From: DATCMH01 sp036563505
Lineage (GTDB): Bacteria > Pseudomonadota > Alphaproteobacteria > Rhizobiales > Beijerinckiaceae
DNA length: 64,000 bases
Direction of reading: 5' to 3'
NCBI GenBank assembly: GCA_036563505.1
Contig: DATCMH010000007.1
Location: 1 to 64,000 of the forward strand
The position numbers and the translations under genes are program-made. The notes beneath the pieces are model-generated. The model was not told where the DNA came from. It did not search any database and worked only from the letters and a program-made list of their open reading frames with translations. Positions 43,267-52,920 of the stretch are shown one piece after another (position 1 is the stretch's first letter; every line of letters begins with the position of its first letter).

Positions 43267-44508
43267 GTGAACGCACCCTTCCTGACGCCCTACGACGTCG
43301 AGGCGGTCCGGGCCGAGTTCCCGATCCTCTCGGCACAGGTCTATGGCAAACCCCTGGTCTACCTCGACAACGCCGCCTCGGCCCAAAAGCCCAAGGCGGT
43401 GATCGAGGCCATGGTGAACACCATGGAAGGCGGCTACGCCAACGTGCATCGCGGCCTGCACTACATGGCCAACGTAGTGACGGAAGGCTTCGAGGCAGCG
43501 CGGGAGACGACCCGCGCCTTCCTCAACGCGGCCTCCACGGACGAGATCGTCTTCACCTCATCGGCGACGGAAGCCTACAATCTCCTGGCCGACACGCTCG
43601 GCCGCGCGCTGCCGATCGGGGAGGGGGACGAGATCATCCTCTCGATCATGGAGCACCACTCCAACATCGTGCCCTGGCACTTCCTGCGCGAGCGCAAGGG
43701 CGCGGTCATCAAGTGGGTGCCCGTGGATGACGAAGGCAATTTCGATCTCGAGGCTTACGAGAAGCTCTTCACGTCGCGCACGAAGATGGTGGCCCTCACC
43801 CACATGTCGAACGTGCTCGGCACGGTGACGCCGGCCAAGGACATCGTGCGCATCGCCCACGCCCACGGCGTGCCGGTCATGCTCGACGGTGCTCAAGGGG
43901 CCGTGCATCTCTCCGTGGACGTGCGCGACCTCGACTGCGACTTCTACATTTTCACCGGCCACAAGGTCTACGGCCCGACCGGCATCGGCGTGCTCTACGG
44001 CAAGCGCGAGTGGCTTGAGCGCCTGCCGCCCTACCAGGGCGGCGGCGAGATGATCCATGCCGTCACCCGGGACGGGATCACCTACAACGACCCGCCGCAC
44101 CGCTTCGAGGCGGGCACGCCGCCGATCGTCGAGGCGATCGGGTTGGGCGCGGCGCTTCGCTTCATGATGGAGCTCGGGCGCGAACGCATCCAGGCGCATG
44201 AGGCGGCCTTGTCGGCCTACGCGCACGAGAGGCTCGGGGCGATGAACTCGCTCCGAATCATCGGACGCGCCAAGGGCAAGGGCGGCATCATCGCGTTCGA
44301 GATGAAGGGCGCGCATGCCCACGACGTCGCCACCGTCATCGACCGCCAGGGCGTCGCGGTACGGGCCGGGACGCATTGCGCCATGCCGTTGCTCGAGCGT
44401 TTCGGCGCCACCTCCACCTGCCGCGCGTCGGTCGGGCTCTACAACACGCCGGCGGAGATCGATAAGCTGGCCGACGCCCTGCGCCGGGCCGAGACGTTGT
44501 TCGGCTAG
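43267..44508 (+). CDS. sufS: Cysteine desulfurase SufS
   Basis: A 413-residue group II cysteine desulfurase that supplies persulfide sulfur to SufBCD. Features: VYLDNAASAQKPKAVIEAM, FTSSATEAYNLLADTLG, LSIMEHHSNIVPWH, ALTHMSNVLGTVTP, VMLDGAQGAVHLSVDV, the PLP lysine in YIFTGHKVYGPTGIGVLY and the active cysteine in RAGTHCAMPLLERFG. The start is GTG with GGAGG eight bases upstream. A SufE or SufU partner is not in the window. Confidence 0.96.
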   Translation: MNAPFLTPYDVEAVRAEFPILSAQVYGKPLVYLDNAASAQKPKAVIEAMVNTMEGGYANVHRGLHYMANVVTEGFEAARETTRAFLNAASTDEIVFTSSATEAYNLLADTLGRALPIGEGDEIILSIMEHHSNIVPWHFLRERKGAVIKWVPVDDEGNFDLEAYEKLFTSRTKMVALTHMSNVLGTVTPAKDIVRIAHAHGVPVMLDGAQGAVHLSVDVRDLDCDFYIFTGHKVYGPTGIGVLYGKREWLERLPPYQGGGEMIHAVTRDGITYNDPPHRFEAGTPPIVEAIGLGAALRFMMELGRERIQAHEAALSAYAHERLGAMNSLRIIGRAKGKGGIIAFEMKGAHAHDVATVIDRQGVAVRAGTHCAMPLLERFGATSTCRASVGLYNTPAEIDKLADALRRAETLFG

Positions 44509-44538
44509 GCGCCGCGATCCGCGTTACGAAAGTTCGTC

Positions 44539-44919
44539 ATGACCGACACACCGACCACCGCAGCCCCCAACGTCCCGCAGGTCGCGCCGGCCTCGGCGAT
44601 CCCGCCGGAGGAACTCGACCGTCTCACGGACGACATCGTGGCGGCGCTGAAGACCGTCTACGATCCGGAGATCCCGTCCGACATCTATGAGCTCGGTCTC
44701 ATCTACCGCGTCGAGATCAGCGACGACCGGGATGTGACGATCGACATGACTCTCACCGCGCCAGGCTGCCCGGTGGCTGGCGAGATGCCGGGTTGGGTCG
44801 AGAACGCCGTGCTAACCGTGCAGGGCGTCAAAGACGTGAAAGTCAACATGGTGTTCGACCCGCCCTGGGATCAGAGCCGTATGTCGGACGAGGCCCGGGT
44901 CGCGCTCGACATGTGGTGA
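44539..44919 (+). CDS. SUF system DUF59 (MIP18-family) Fe-S assembly protein
   Basis: A 126-residue protein. After a Pro/Ala-rich lead it has the DUF59 domain: LTDDIVAALKTVYDPEIPSD, IYELGLIYRVEI, and LTAPGCPVAGEMPGW with the conserved cysteine, then VKVNMVFDPPWDQSRMSDEA. Relatives (SufT and PaaD-like, human CIA2) help in maturing or repairing Fe-S proteins. Located 30 bases after sufS. Length and position fit the SUF-associated member common in alphaproteobacteria; naming it SufT would be reasonable but not certain. Confidence 0.92.
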   Translation: MTDTPTTAAPNVPQVAPASAIPPEELDRLTDDIVAALKTVYDPEIPSDIYELGLIYRVEISDDRDVTIDMTLTAPGCPVAGEMPGWVENAVLTVQGVKDVKVNMVFDPPWDQSRMSDEARVALDMW

Positions 44920-45018
44920 GAGGCAGGCCGGCCTCTCGACCCGAGCGAAGGCAATCATTATCTATATGCCAGCGATCCTCACTGGCCCGGGCCTTGAACC
45001 CGGGTGTCGGAGAGAACC

Positions 45019-45390
45019 ATGCCCCTGCCAGCCTTCAAGGCATTGACCTTGACCGACGCGGCTGCGAACCGCGTCAAGAGTATCATCGCCCAGAGCGAGA
45101 AGCCGATTCTCGGTGTCCGGGTCGGCGTCAAGAACGGCGGCTGCGCCGGCATGTCCTACACGATGGAATATGCCGAGAGCCGAAACCCGCTCGACGAGGT
45201 CGTCGAGGACAAGGGCGTGACGGTTCTCATCGACCCGAAGGCGGTGCTCTTTCTTCTGGGCACGCAGATGGATTTTCAGACCACGAAGCTGTCGTCGCAG
45301 TTCGTGTTCAACAATCCCAACCAGACCTCGGCCTGCGGCTGCGGCGAGTCGGTGGCGATCACGCCGGCGAAGCTCGATCCGGTCGCCTGA
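45019..45390 (+). CDS. sufA: Fe-S assembly A-type carrier SufA
   Basis: A 123-residue A-type carrier that takes clusters from SufBCD to target proteins. The three conserved cysteines are present: one in GVKNGGCAGMSY and two in QTSACGCGES. Start at 45019 (MPLPAFKALTLTD) is preceded by GGAGAG at a good distance; the longer frame from 45004 has no support. An AT-rich run (ATTATCTATAT, around 44956-44966) just upstream could be an internal promoter. The reading frame continues after the TGA into TfoX-like sequence (see next entry). Confidence 0.96.
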   Translation: MPLPAFKALTLTDAAANRVKSIIAQSEKPILGVRVGVKNGGCAGMSYTMEYAESRNPLDEVVEDKGVTVLIDPKAVLFLLGTQMDFQTTKLSSQFVFNNPNQTSACGCGESVAITPAKLDPVA

Positions 45391-45444
45391 CCCGCGCCCG
45401 TCGACGAAGCGGCGCTCCAGGACCTTTTCGCGGCCCTGGGACGC

Positions 45445-45744
45445 GTGCGCACCCGGCGGATGTTCGGCGGGCAGGGCATCTACGCCGGCGAAGCGATGTT
45501 CGCGATCGAGGTCGGGGGCGAGCTTTTCCTGAAGGCCGACACCGAGACCGCGCGGCGCTTCGAGGCGGCGGGCTCGCGCTTCTTCACTTACATGCGTGCG
45601 GGTCGACCCGCGACGAGGAACTACTGGCGTCTGCCCGATGATGGGCTCGACGACCCTGACGTCGCAGCCGAATGCGGCCGGCTCGCGCTGGCCGTCGTGC
45701 GGCCCGCTCGATCGAGCCGCAAGAAGGCTGCCGACCTTCCTTGA
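45445..45744 (+). CDS. TfoX N-terminal domain protein, start unclear
   Basis: A TfoX/Sxy N-terminal domain: RRMFGGQGIYAGEAMFAIEV, LFLKADTETARRFEAAGSRFFTY, and NYWRLPDDGLDDPDVAAECGRLAL. This domain is found in small proteins of unknown role as well as in the competence regulator Sxy. The usual N-terminus is also encoded upstream (45403-45444, DEAALQDLFAALGR), but in that frame there is no ATG, GTG or TTG until GTG 45445; the frame runs back to the sufA TGA, 45388-45390. Either translation starts at GTG 45445, giving a 99-residue protein shortened at the N-terminus, or a non-standard start or read-through is used, or the gene has lost its start. Confidence 0.6.
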   Translation: MRTRRMFGGQGIYAGEAMFAIEVGGELFLKADTETARRFEAAGSRFFTYMRAGRPATRNYWRLPDDGLDDPDVAAECGRLALAVVRPARSSRKKAADLP

Positions 45745-45750
45745 ACGTCG

Positions 45751-46806
45751 TCAGGCGACCTCGGGCAGCGCCTCGTCGCGTGGCTCAGCGTCGGTGACGG
45801 TGCGATTACGGCCCCGCCTCTTGGCCGCGAACATGCACTGATCGGCCCGCTCGAGAAGCGAGACAGGCGTGTCATCCCGCCGGAGCGCGGCGACCCCCAG
45901 CGAGATCGTGACGCGGCCGAGGGACTCGTTCGTTGAGCGCTTCAGGAGCTCGCGCCCCATCACGCCGGTGCGGATCCGCTCGGCGGCCTGGGCCGCGGTG
46001 TCGAGGGTGGTGTCGGGCAGGATGACCCCGAACTCCTCGCCGCCGAAGCGGGCGAGCGTCGCCTTCGTCTTCACCATCTCACGCATCGTCACGCTGACGA
46101 GCCGCAGCACCTGGTCGCCGGTGAGGTGACCGTAGCTGTCGTTGAAGCGCTTGAAGTGGTCGATATCGATGACGATCAGGGCGAGGGGCGAGCGGTCGGT
46201 CGCGGCGACATCGACGCTGCGCGCCAGCATCTCCTCGAAATGCTTGCGGTTGCCGATCCCAGTCAGCGGGTCGGTGACGGCCTCGACGCGGACGGCGTCC
46301 AGGGTCTCGCGCAGGCCCTCGATCTCGCCGCGGGTTTCCTTGAGGCGGGCCTCGAGGGTGCGATTCGTGGTGGTCACGTCCTGCGTCGCGACGACGAGAG
46401 ATTCGAGAACCTGCCGGATGCGCTTGCGGTCCACCGGGCCTGCGAGATCGTTGGACAAAGCCTCCAAGGAGCGGCCGTAGCGCGTGGTCGAGCCGAGGGC
46501 GAGATCGATCATCTCCATGACCTGATCGATCTCGGCCAGCATCTCGGTGCCGGCCTTCTCGGTCTCCTGCGTCAGACGATAAGGCGCGAGATGAGCATCG
46601 TAGAGAGCGTTGACGTCCGCGTCGCTCAGCGAGCGCTCGGCGGTGATGCGGCGGATGGCTTCGCATAGCGCGATCTTATGCCCGCCGACATAGGCGTACC
46701 AGACCTCGTAGGCGCGCGGGTCCGCCGAGGTCCCATACGCGCGCATGAGTTCGAGGGCTCGCTGCGCGATGACGAAGGTGCGCTCGCTGTCGCCGTTCTC
46801 GATCAT
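45751..46806 (-). CDS. Diguanylate cyclase (GGDEF domain)
   Basis: A 351-residue soluble protein. The N-terminal 170 residues are helical and unrecognised (ELMRAYGTSADPRAYEVWYAYV, a pattern shared by a group of alphaproteobacterial cyclases), ending in a coiled coil at about 145-172. The GGDEF domain spans about 173-335: DPLTGIGNRKHFEEML, DIDHFKRFNDSYGH and the active site GGEEF at 255-259, so it should make cyclic di-GMP from GTP. The inhibitory-site RxxD position (246-249) reads KTKA, so normal product inhibition is unlikely. Convergent with the TfoX gene, six bases apart. Confidence 0.94.
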   Translation of the reverse strand: MIENGDSERTFVIAQRALELMRAYGTSADPRAYEVWYAYVGGHKIALCEAIRRITAERSLSDADVNALYDAHLAPYRLTQETEKAGTEMLAEIDQVMEMIDLALGSTTRYGRSLEALSNDLAGPVDRKRIRQVLESLVVATQDVTTTNRTLEARLKETRGEIEGLRETLDAVRVEAVTDPLTGIGNRKHFEEMLARSVDVAATDRSPLALIVIDIDHFKRFNDSYGHLTGDQVLRLVSVTMREMVKTKATLARFGGEEFGVILPDTTLDTAAQAAERIRTGVMGRELLKRSTNESLGRVTISLGVAALRRDDTPVSLLERADQCMFAAKRRGRNRTVTDAEPRDEALPEVA

Positions 46807-47023
46807 CGCCCGCTGCAGCCTGTCCCTTGCCCGGCGCCGCCGCCGCTCGCGCGGAACACGGTGCCTTCCGATTCTCGCGTCCGACGCCGCCTTCGAAGGC
46901 CATTCAGGCCATGAAGGCGGGTCATGAGACCTGCGCCCCGGAGCTACCCGAGGAGCGTGGGCGGGATCATGGCTCCCAACGAGCGAAGAAGTGGTTAAGC
47001 GGACGCGAGACGGCCCGTGCCGA

Positions 47024-48559
<1,536 letters not shown>

Positions 48560-48736
48560 GGATGGAGAGACCATACCGCCGGACGTTGCCGCGATTTCAG
48601 GATGACGCGCACAGGACCGGAACGAACGGGCGCAGGACTTTGTTTCGCCGGGCATTCACGCCGGACGATGCGCGCGGGACCATAGGCGCATGCGCAAGCT
48701 TGTCAATCTTGGCGGCACCGTAAGGAGAATCGATCG

Positions 48737-49444
48737 ATGACGACCGAAACGCTCGTGCTGGTGCCGGGCCTGGCCTGTACCGCCGCGCTCTTCGCGCCGC
48801 AGCTTCCGACGCTCTCGGCCCGTCGGCGCGTCATGGTGGCCGACCACACCCTCGGGGACAGCATCGCCGCAATCGCCGGCCGTCTCCTCGCCGAGGCGCC
48901 CGAACGCTTCGATCTGCTTGGCCTCTCGATGGGCGGCTACGTCGCCCTCGAGGTGATGCGGCAAGCTCCCGGACGGGTCAGCCGCCTCGCGCTCCTCGAT
49001 ACCAGCGCCCGTTCGGACAGCGCGGAGGCGACGGCCAACCGCGAGCGCCTGATCGCGCTCGCGGCGGCGGGCCGCTACGAGGAGATCGAGCCGGTTCTGT
49101 GGGACCGCCTCGTCGCCCCGCACCGGCGCACGGACGCCGATCTGCGGACCATCGTGGCGCAAATGCATCGTCAGACCGGACCCGAGGTCTTCGTGCGCCA
49201 GCAGCGGGCGATCATGTCAAGGGCCGATTCGACCGGCCTGCTGCCCGCGATCGAGATCCCCACCCTGGTTCTCGTCGGGGCGGAGGACGCGATCACGCCG
49301 CCGGACCTTGCCCGCGAGATGGCCGACGCGATCGAATGGGCGTCGCTCGTCGTCGTGCCCGAGTGCGGGCACCTGTCGAGCCTGGAGCGCCCGGAGGCCG
49401 TGACGCACGCCCTCTCGGATTGGCTCGATCGCGGCCTTCGCTAG
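48737..49444 (+). CDS. Alpha/beta hydrolase
   Basis: A 235-residue cytoplasmic hydrolase. LVLVPGLACTAALFAPQLPTL contains the oxyanion part, the nucleophile elbow is GLSMGGYVALEV (Ser), the acid is in VGAEDAITPPD and the base histidine in PECGHLSSLERPE. The lid region (about 110-165) is helical. It resembles general esterase/acyltransferase-like members; the substrate cannot be deduced. The 3' neighbour on the other strand is a small membrane protein gene. Confidence 0.9.
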   Translation: MTTETLVLVPGLACTAALFAPQLPTLSARRRVMVADHTLGDSIAAIAGRLLAEAPERFDLLGLSMGGYVALEVMRQAPGRVSRLALLDTSARSDSAEATANRERLIALAAAGRYEEIEPVLWDRLVAPHRRTDADLRTIVAQMHRQTGPEVFVRQQRAIMSRADSTGLLPAIEIPTLVLVGAEDAITPPDLAREMADAIEWASLVVVPECGHLSSLERPEAVTHALSDWLDRGLR

Positions 49445-49459
49445 GGCCGACCGAAAATC

Positions 49460-49696
49460 TCAGGGCCGCGCAGGCTTGCCCGTGCAGGGGTCGAGCCGCG
49501 TCGTGGCCAGCGAACCCGTCGACGTCGGCTCCTTCAGCTTCGTGGCGTCGCCCGCCATGCGCGTGAGCTCGGATCGGTCGAGACCGTGCGTCGACAGGTA
49601 GTTGGCCGCAAGCAGCGACAGAAAGCCGATGGCCAGGGCGGCCTTCGCGGTCGTGACGATGAGCGAGGAGGGATTCGAGCCGCGGGAGAAGGGCAT
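49460..49696 (-). CDS. Small single-span membrane protein
   Basis: A 78-residue hypothetical protein with one hydrophobic helix at about 13-33 (VTTAKAALAIGFLSLLAANY). The polar C-terminal 40 residues end with a single cysteine in DPCTGKPARP. Start MPFSRGSNPSS at 49696 has GGGAGAA in the wrong position and gives a sensible topology; in-frame upstream starts add an unlikely basic lead. No family recognised. Confidence 0.55.
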   Translation of the reverse strand: MPFSRGSNPSSLIVTTAKAALAIGFLSLLAANYLSTHGLDRSELTRMAGDATKLKEPTSTGSLATTRLDPCTGKPARP

Positions 49697-50020
49697 GGGC
49701 TGGTTCCGAAGAGCGTCGGACCAACCATCGCGCTTTATGGTGAAATCTTGGTTTACTTGACGACGCTCCATCTCCGTTCCGTCAGGTCGGGCTGAGACTT
49801 GAGTATGCATCGGCTTGAGGTGGCTGCACTTTTCTCGGACGGACTATGCCTAATCGGAGCTCTGCCACTCACCACAGCTCTGCCGCGTGACGGCGAAACA
49901 GCGGCGAAAAAGGGGTCCAAACGGCGGATCCGCGCGGCGGTGTTGCGTCAAGGTGACAGACGATCCCGCGACCTTGGGCTAAAGGAGGTTCTGGACCACT
50001 CACCGATGGACCTCACAACC

Positions 50021-50818
50021 ATGAAGAAGTTTCTCCTCTCCAGCGTCGCGCTGCTCGGCCTCACCGCCGGTGCGGTGGCGGCTGACCTCCCGGCTCGCCG
50101 GGCTGCTCCCGCCCCGTTCGTTGCCGTTCCCGTTTTCACCTGGACCGGCTTCTACGTCGGCGTGAACGCCGGCTATGGCTTCAACTCGAACAACAACGAC
50201 AACTACCCCTACTACGCCCTGCCCGGCACCACGGTCGCGCCATTCTACTACGGCTCCGGCGGCGGCAGCTCGGACGGCGGCTTCGTCGGCGGTGGTCAGG
50301 TTGGCTACAACTACCAGTTCACGCCGGGCGCCGGCGTGGTGGTCGGCATCGAGGCGGACCTGCAATACGCCGATCTCGGCGGCCGCAACAACGGCTATTA
50401 CGGGTTCTCCGGCGATAACGGCAGTTCCGATGGCTACTTCGGGACCGTCCGCGCCCGCCTTGGCTACGGCTTCGACCGGTTCCTCGTCTACGCGACCGGC
50501 GGTTTCGCTTACGGTGACGTGAACAAGAACAGCGGCAACGGCTATCCGTTCTTCGGCACGGCCGCGCTCCCCTACTACTACGGCGGCCGCGATCGAAACT
50601 CAGAGACGGGCTACACCGTGGGCGGCGGCGTCGAGTACGCCGTGACGAACAACATCACTGTCAAGCTCGAGGGCCTCTACGTGAACCTCGGCAGCGGCAA
50701 GAGCAACGACTACCCGTTCGTCGGCACGACCGCGTTTAACCCGTTCCTCTTCGGCGACAACCGCAAGAGCGACACCGAGTTCGGCGTCGTCCGCGCGGGC
50801 CTGAACTACAAGTTCTGA
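50021..50818 (+). CDS. Outer membrane beta-barrel protein, Omp25/31-like porin family
   Basis: A 265-residue outer membrane protein. The signal peptide is MKKFLLSSVALLGLTAGAVA (1-20) cleaved before ADLP. The barrel then opens with FTWTGFYVGVNAGYGFNS, typical of the family in Hyphomicrobiales, and has GGQVGYNYQF, GIEADLQYADLG and FGTVRARLGYGFDRFLVYATGGFAYGDV, and ends NYKF with the terminal Phe needed for barrel insertion. Long Asn/Asp/Tyr/Gly-rich surface loops are seen (NSNNNDNYPYYAL and GSGNGYPF types). Start at 50021 gives a classical signal peptide; an ATG 15 bases upstream is closer to AAAGGAGG at 49981-49988, which is rather far from either. Confidence 0.92.
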   Translation: MKKFLLSSVALLGLTAGAVAADLPARRAAPAPFVAVPVFTWTGFYVGVNAGYGFNSNNNDNYPYYALPGTTVAPFYYGSGGGSSDGGFVGGGQVGYNYQFTPGAGVVVGIEADLQYADLGGRNNGYYGFSGDNGSSDGYFGTVRARLGYGFDRFLVYATGGFAYGDVNKNSGNGYPFFGTAALPYYYGGRDRNSETGYTVGGGVEYAVTNNITVKLEGLYVNLGSGKSNDYPFVGTTAFNPFLFGDNRKSDTEFGVVRAGLNYKF

Positions 50819-50842
50819 TTTCCGGACGTCCGGAAGCAGTCT

Positions 50843-50870
50843 GGAAGGCCCGGCTCGCGCCGGGCCTTCC
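50843..50870 (+). terminator. Terminator of the outer membrane protein gene
   Basis: GGAAGGCCCGGC and GCCGGGCCTTCC form a perfect 12-pair stem with loop TCGC, 25 bases after the stop, followed by TCGTTT. Convergent genes flank it, so it may work for both. Confidence 0.85.
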
Positions 50871-50888
50871 TCGTTTCAGGGCTCAATG

Positions 50889-51302
50889 TCAGGCGGCCAG
50901 CAAGTGCGGCGCGCTCGAACGGCGCAGGCCGATGAACTGCGCCTCGGCGAAGACCCCGACGACCAGCGCCTGCGCGATCACGAAAGCCGTGCCCAATCCC
51001 GTCGGCGTGACCCAGCCCGAGGCCAGAAGAGCGAGGCTGTCGACGACCCAGATCGCGTTCAGGGCGACGATCGTCAGGACAAGGCCGCGTCGGAGGCTCG
51101 GGCGGGTGCCCGCCCAGAGGACGAAGACGGCGTAAGGGACGAGGATCAGGCCGGCGAAGCGCAGGAGTTCGGCGGGCAGACCGAGCAGGCCCGAGAGCGG
51201 TCCCGCGGCCGTGAGCAGGAGGAGACCGGTCGCGCCGCTGGCAGCGGCGTCGCCGACGAGGGCGCCGCGAAGGAGAGCGTTGGGCTGGATCGTGTTGGGC
51301 AT
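50889..51302 (-). CDS. Four-helix integral membrane protein of unknown function
   Basis: A 137-residue protein with about four membrane helices (near 12-34, 42-62, 70-93, 105-125) and short loops; charged residues are few (RPSLRRG between helices 2 and 3). I do not recognise a family. It is divergent from the XRE regulator with 110 bases between, which makes it a plausible target of that regulator. Start ATG 51302 is followed by polar MPNTIQPNALLRG. Confidence 0.7.
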   Translation of the reverse strand: MPNTIQPNALLRGALVGDAAASGATGLLLLTAAGPLSGLLGLPAELLRFAGLILVPYAVFVLWAGTRPSLRRGLVLTIVALNAIWVVDSLALLASGWVTPTGLGTAFVIAQALVVGVFAEAQFIGLRRSSAPHLLAA

Positions 51303-51412
51303 CGTGAGCTCCGTTGATGGCGAACAGTGACACGGTGCCGGGCGCCGGGCGGTGCGTCGATTACCTCCCAGGTCGTTGGAGGAGTGCGCGGCGACGTTTA
51401 GCGTTGCGGCCC

Positions 51413-52246
51413 ATGAACCAGATGCTCGCCACGACGACCAGCGCTCCGACCAGCGCCCCGACCAGCCGCAGCGTCGGAGACCTCCTTCGGATTTGGCGTC
51501 AGCGGCGCCGCCTGAGCCAGCTCGATCTGGCGCTCGACGCCGACATCTCGCAGCGCCATCTCAGCTTCGTCGAGAGCGGCCGCGCCACGCCCTCCCGCGA
51601 GATGGTGCTGCGCCTCGCTGCCCAACTCGACGTGCCGCTGCGCGAGCGCAACGCGCTCCTCCTGGCGGCGGGCTACGCCCCGACCTACCGCGAACGCTCC
51701 CTCGACGACCCGGATCTCCTGCCCGCGCGTCGGGCGATCGACCTCTTGCTCAAGGCCCAGGAACCCTACCCTGCCCTCGCCGTCGACCGGCGGTGGACCA
51801 TGGTCGCGGCGAATGCGGTCGTCCCCTTGCTCCTCGCAGGTGTCGCGGACGCCTCGCTCCTGCAGCCACCGGTCAACGTTCTGCGCCTGAGCCTGCACCC
51901 TGGCGGTCTCGCGCCGGCCATCGTGAACCTGCCCGAGTGGCGCGCCCACGTCCTCGAGCGGCTCGAACGGCAGATCGATGTGGCGGCCGATCCGGTTCTG
52001 GCCGAGCTCAGAGTCGAGTTGGCGGCCTACCCGGTCGCGGCGAGCACGGCACAGGCGCCGCTTGATCCAGCCGGGCTCGTGGTGCCTCTCGTGCTTCGGA
52101 CGCCCGCCGGCACGCTGTCGTTCCTGTCAACGACAACGGTGTTCGGCACGCCCGTCGACGTCACCTTGTCCGAGCTCGCGATCGAGAGCTTCTTCCCGAC
52201 CGACGCCGAGACGGCCGAGGCGCTGCGCCGGCTGAGCGCCCCTTAG
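51413..52246 (+). CDS. XRE-family transcriptional regulator with MmyB-like ligand domain
   Basis: A 277-residue regulator. After a Thr/Ser/Pro-rich lead it has a helix-turn-helix domain at about 22-80 (GDLLRIWRQRRRLSQLDLALD, then ISQRHLSFVESGRATPSREMVLRLA) and, from about 105, a PAS-like MmyB ligand-binding domain (YPALAVDRRWTMVAANAVVPLLL, then FGTPVDVTLSELAIESFFPTDAETAEAL). MmyB-type proteins often control short-chain dehydrogenase or efflux genes; here the divergent gene codes for a four-helix membrane protein. Start at 51413 (MNQMLATTTS). Its stop overlaps the convergent GST gene by four bases. Confidence 0.88.
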   Translation: MNQMLATTTSAPTSAPTSRSVGDLLRIWRQRRRLSQLDLALDADISQRHLSFVESGRATPSREMVLRLAAQLDVPLRERNALLLAAGYAPTYRERSLDDPDLLPARRAIDLLLKAQEPYPALAVDRRWTMVAANAVVPLLLAGVADASLLQPPVNVLRLSLHPGGLAPAIVNLPEWRAHVLERLERQIDVAADPVLAELRVELAAYPVAASTAQAPLDPAGLVVPLVLRTPAGTLSFLSTTTVFGTPVDVTLSELAIESFFPTDAETAEALRRLSAP

Positions 52247-52854
52247 GCCGTGAACCGGGTCTCCTCGAAGGCTGGGACCTTCGCCGAAAAACCGTCGAGC
52301 CAGGCGATGAGGCGCGGGTGATCGGCGCGCCAGCGGCCCTCGAAGCGAAGGTCGAGGTAGCCGAGCGCGCAAGCGAGCGCGACGTGACCGACGTGGAGCT
52401 TGCCCGGCAGCGCCGACGTGAGGTGGGTTTCGGCGTAGGCCAGGGCGCGCCGGACCTTGTCGGCTTGGTAGGCCATCCAGTCGGCGCTGCGCAGGTTCTC
52501 GGGGCGAAAGCGCACCTCGTAGACCTGGATCAGAGCGGCGTCGAGAAGCCCGTCCGCGAAAGCTTGCTGGCGCAACGCTTCGATCCGCTCCGGCCCGGTC
52601 GGCGGGATCACGCCGCCCCCGCCTGCCAACATGTCGAGGTATTCGACGATGACGGGAGAATCGTAGAGCGTCGCCCCGTCCTCGAGGATGAGCGTCGGGA
52701 TGCGGCCGAGCGGATTCTGCTCGCGCAGGGGCTCGTTCGCGTCCGTGGTGTCGGCTGGGACGAGCTCGATCCGGTCGGCGAGGCCGAGCAGCGCCGCGCA
52801 GATGCGGACCTTGCGCACGAAGGGGGACGCGGGCGAGTGGCGCAGGCGCAGCAT
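52243..52854 (-). CDS. Glutathione S-transferase family protein
   Basis: A 203-residue GST. The thioredoxin-like N-terminal domain (about 1-78) has RHSPASPFVRKVRICAALLGL, where the serine of SPFVRKV is the probable glutathione-activating residue, NPLGRIPTLILEDG (cis-Pro) and LYDSPVIVEYLD. The helical C-terminal domain follows (about 90-200). The substrate cannot be inferred. It is 66 bases downstream of rlmJ on the same strand and may be transcribed with it. Confidence 0.92.
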   Translation of the reverse strand: MLRLRHSPASPFVRKVRICAALLGLADRIELVPADTTDANEPLREQNPLGRIPTLILEDGATLYDSPVIVEYLDMLAGGGGVIPPTGPERIEALRQQAFADGLLDAALIQVYEVRFRPENLRSADWMAYQADKVRRALAYAETHLTSALPGKLHVGHVALACALGYLDLRFEGRWRADHPRLIAWLDGFSAKVPAFEETRFTA

Positions 52855-52920
52855 TCGGAAGTTCCTCCGGGATCGGGGCCCGCCTTCTGGACGAGCCTTG
52901 GCACGTCCGCAAGGCTCGCC

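Noticed and set aside
44986..45004. Hairpin CCCGGG...CCCGGG before sufA, and tRNA-like look
   Set aside because: Only six pairs, no T tract, and no cloverleaf can be drawn; likely chance in GC-rich DNA.
48618..48643. EcfG promoter before the alpha/beta hydrolase
   Set aside because: GGAAC-N17-TGTT has one mismatch in the four-base -10 and lies partly in the rhlE upstream region; too weak.
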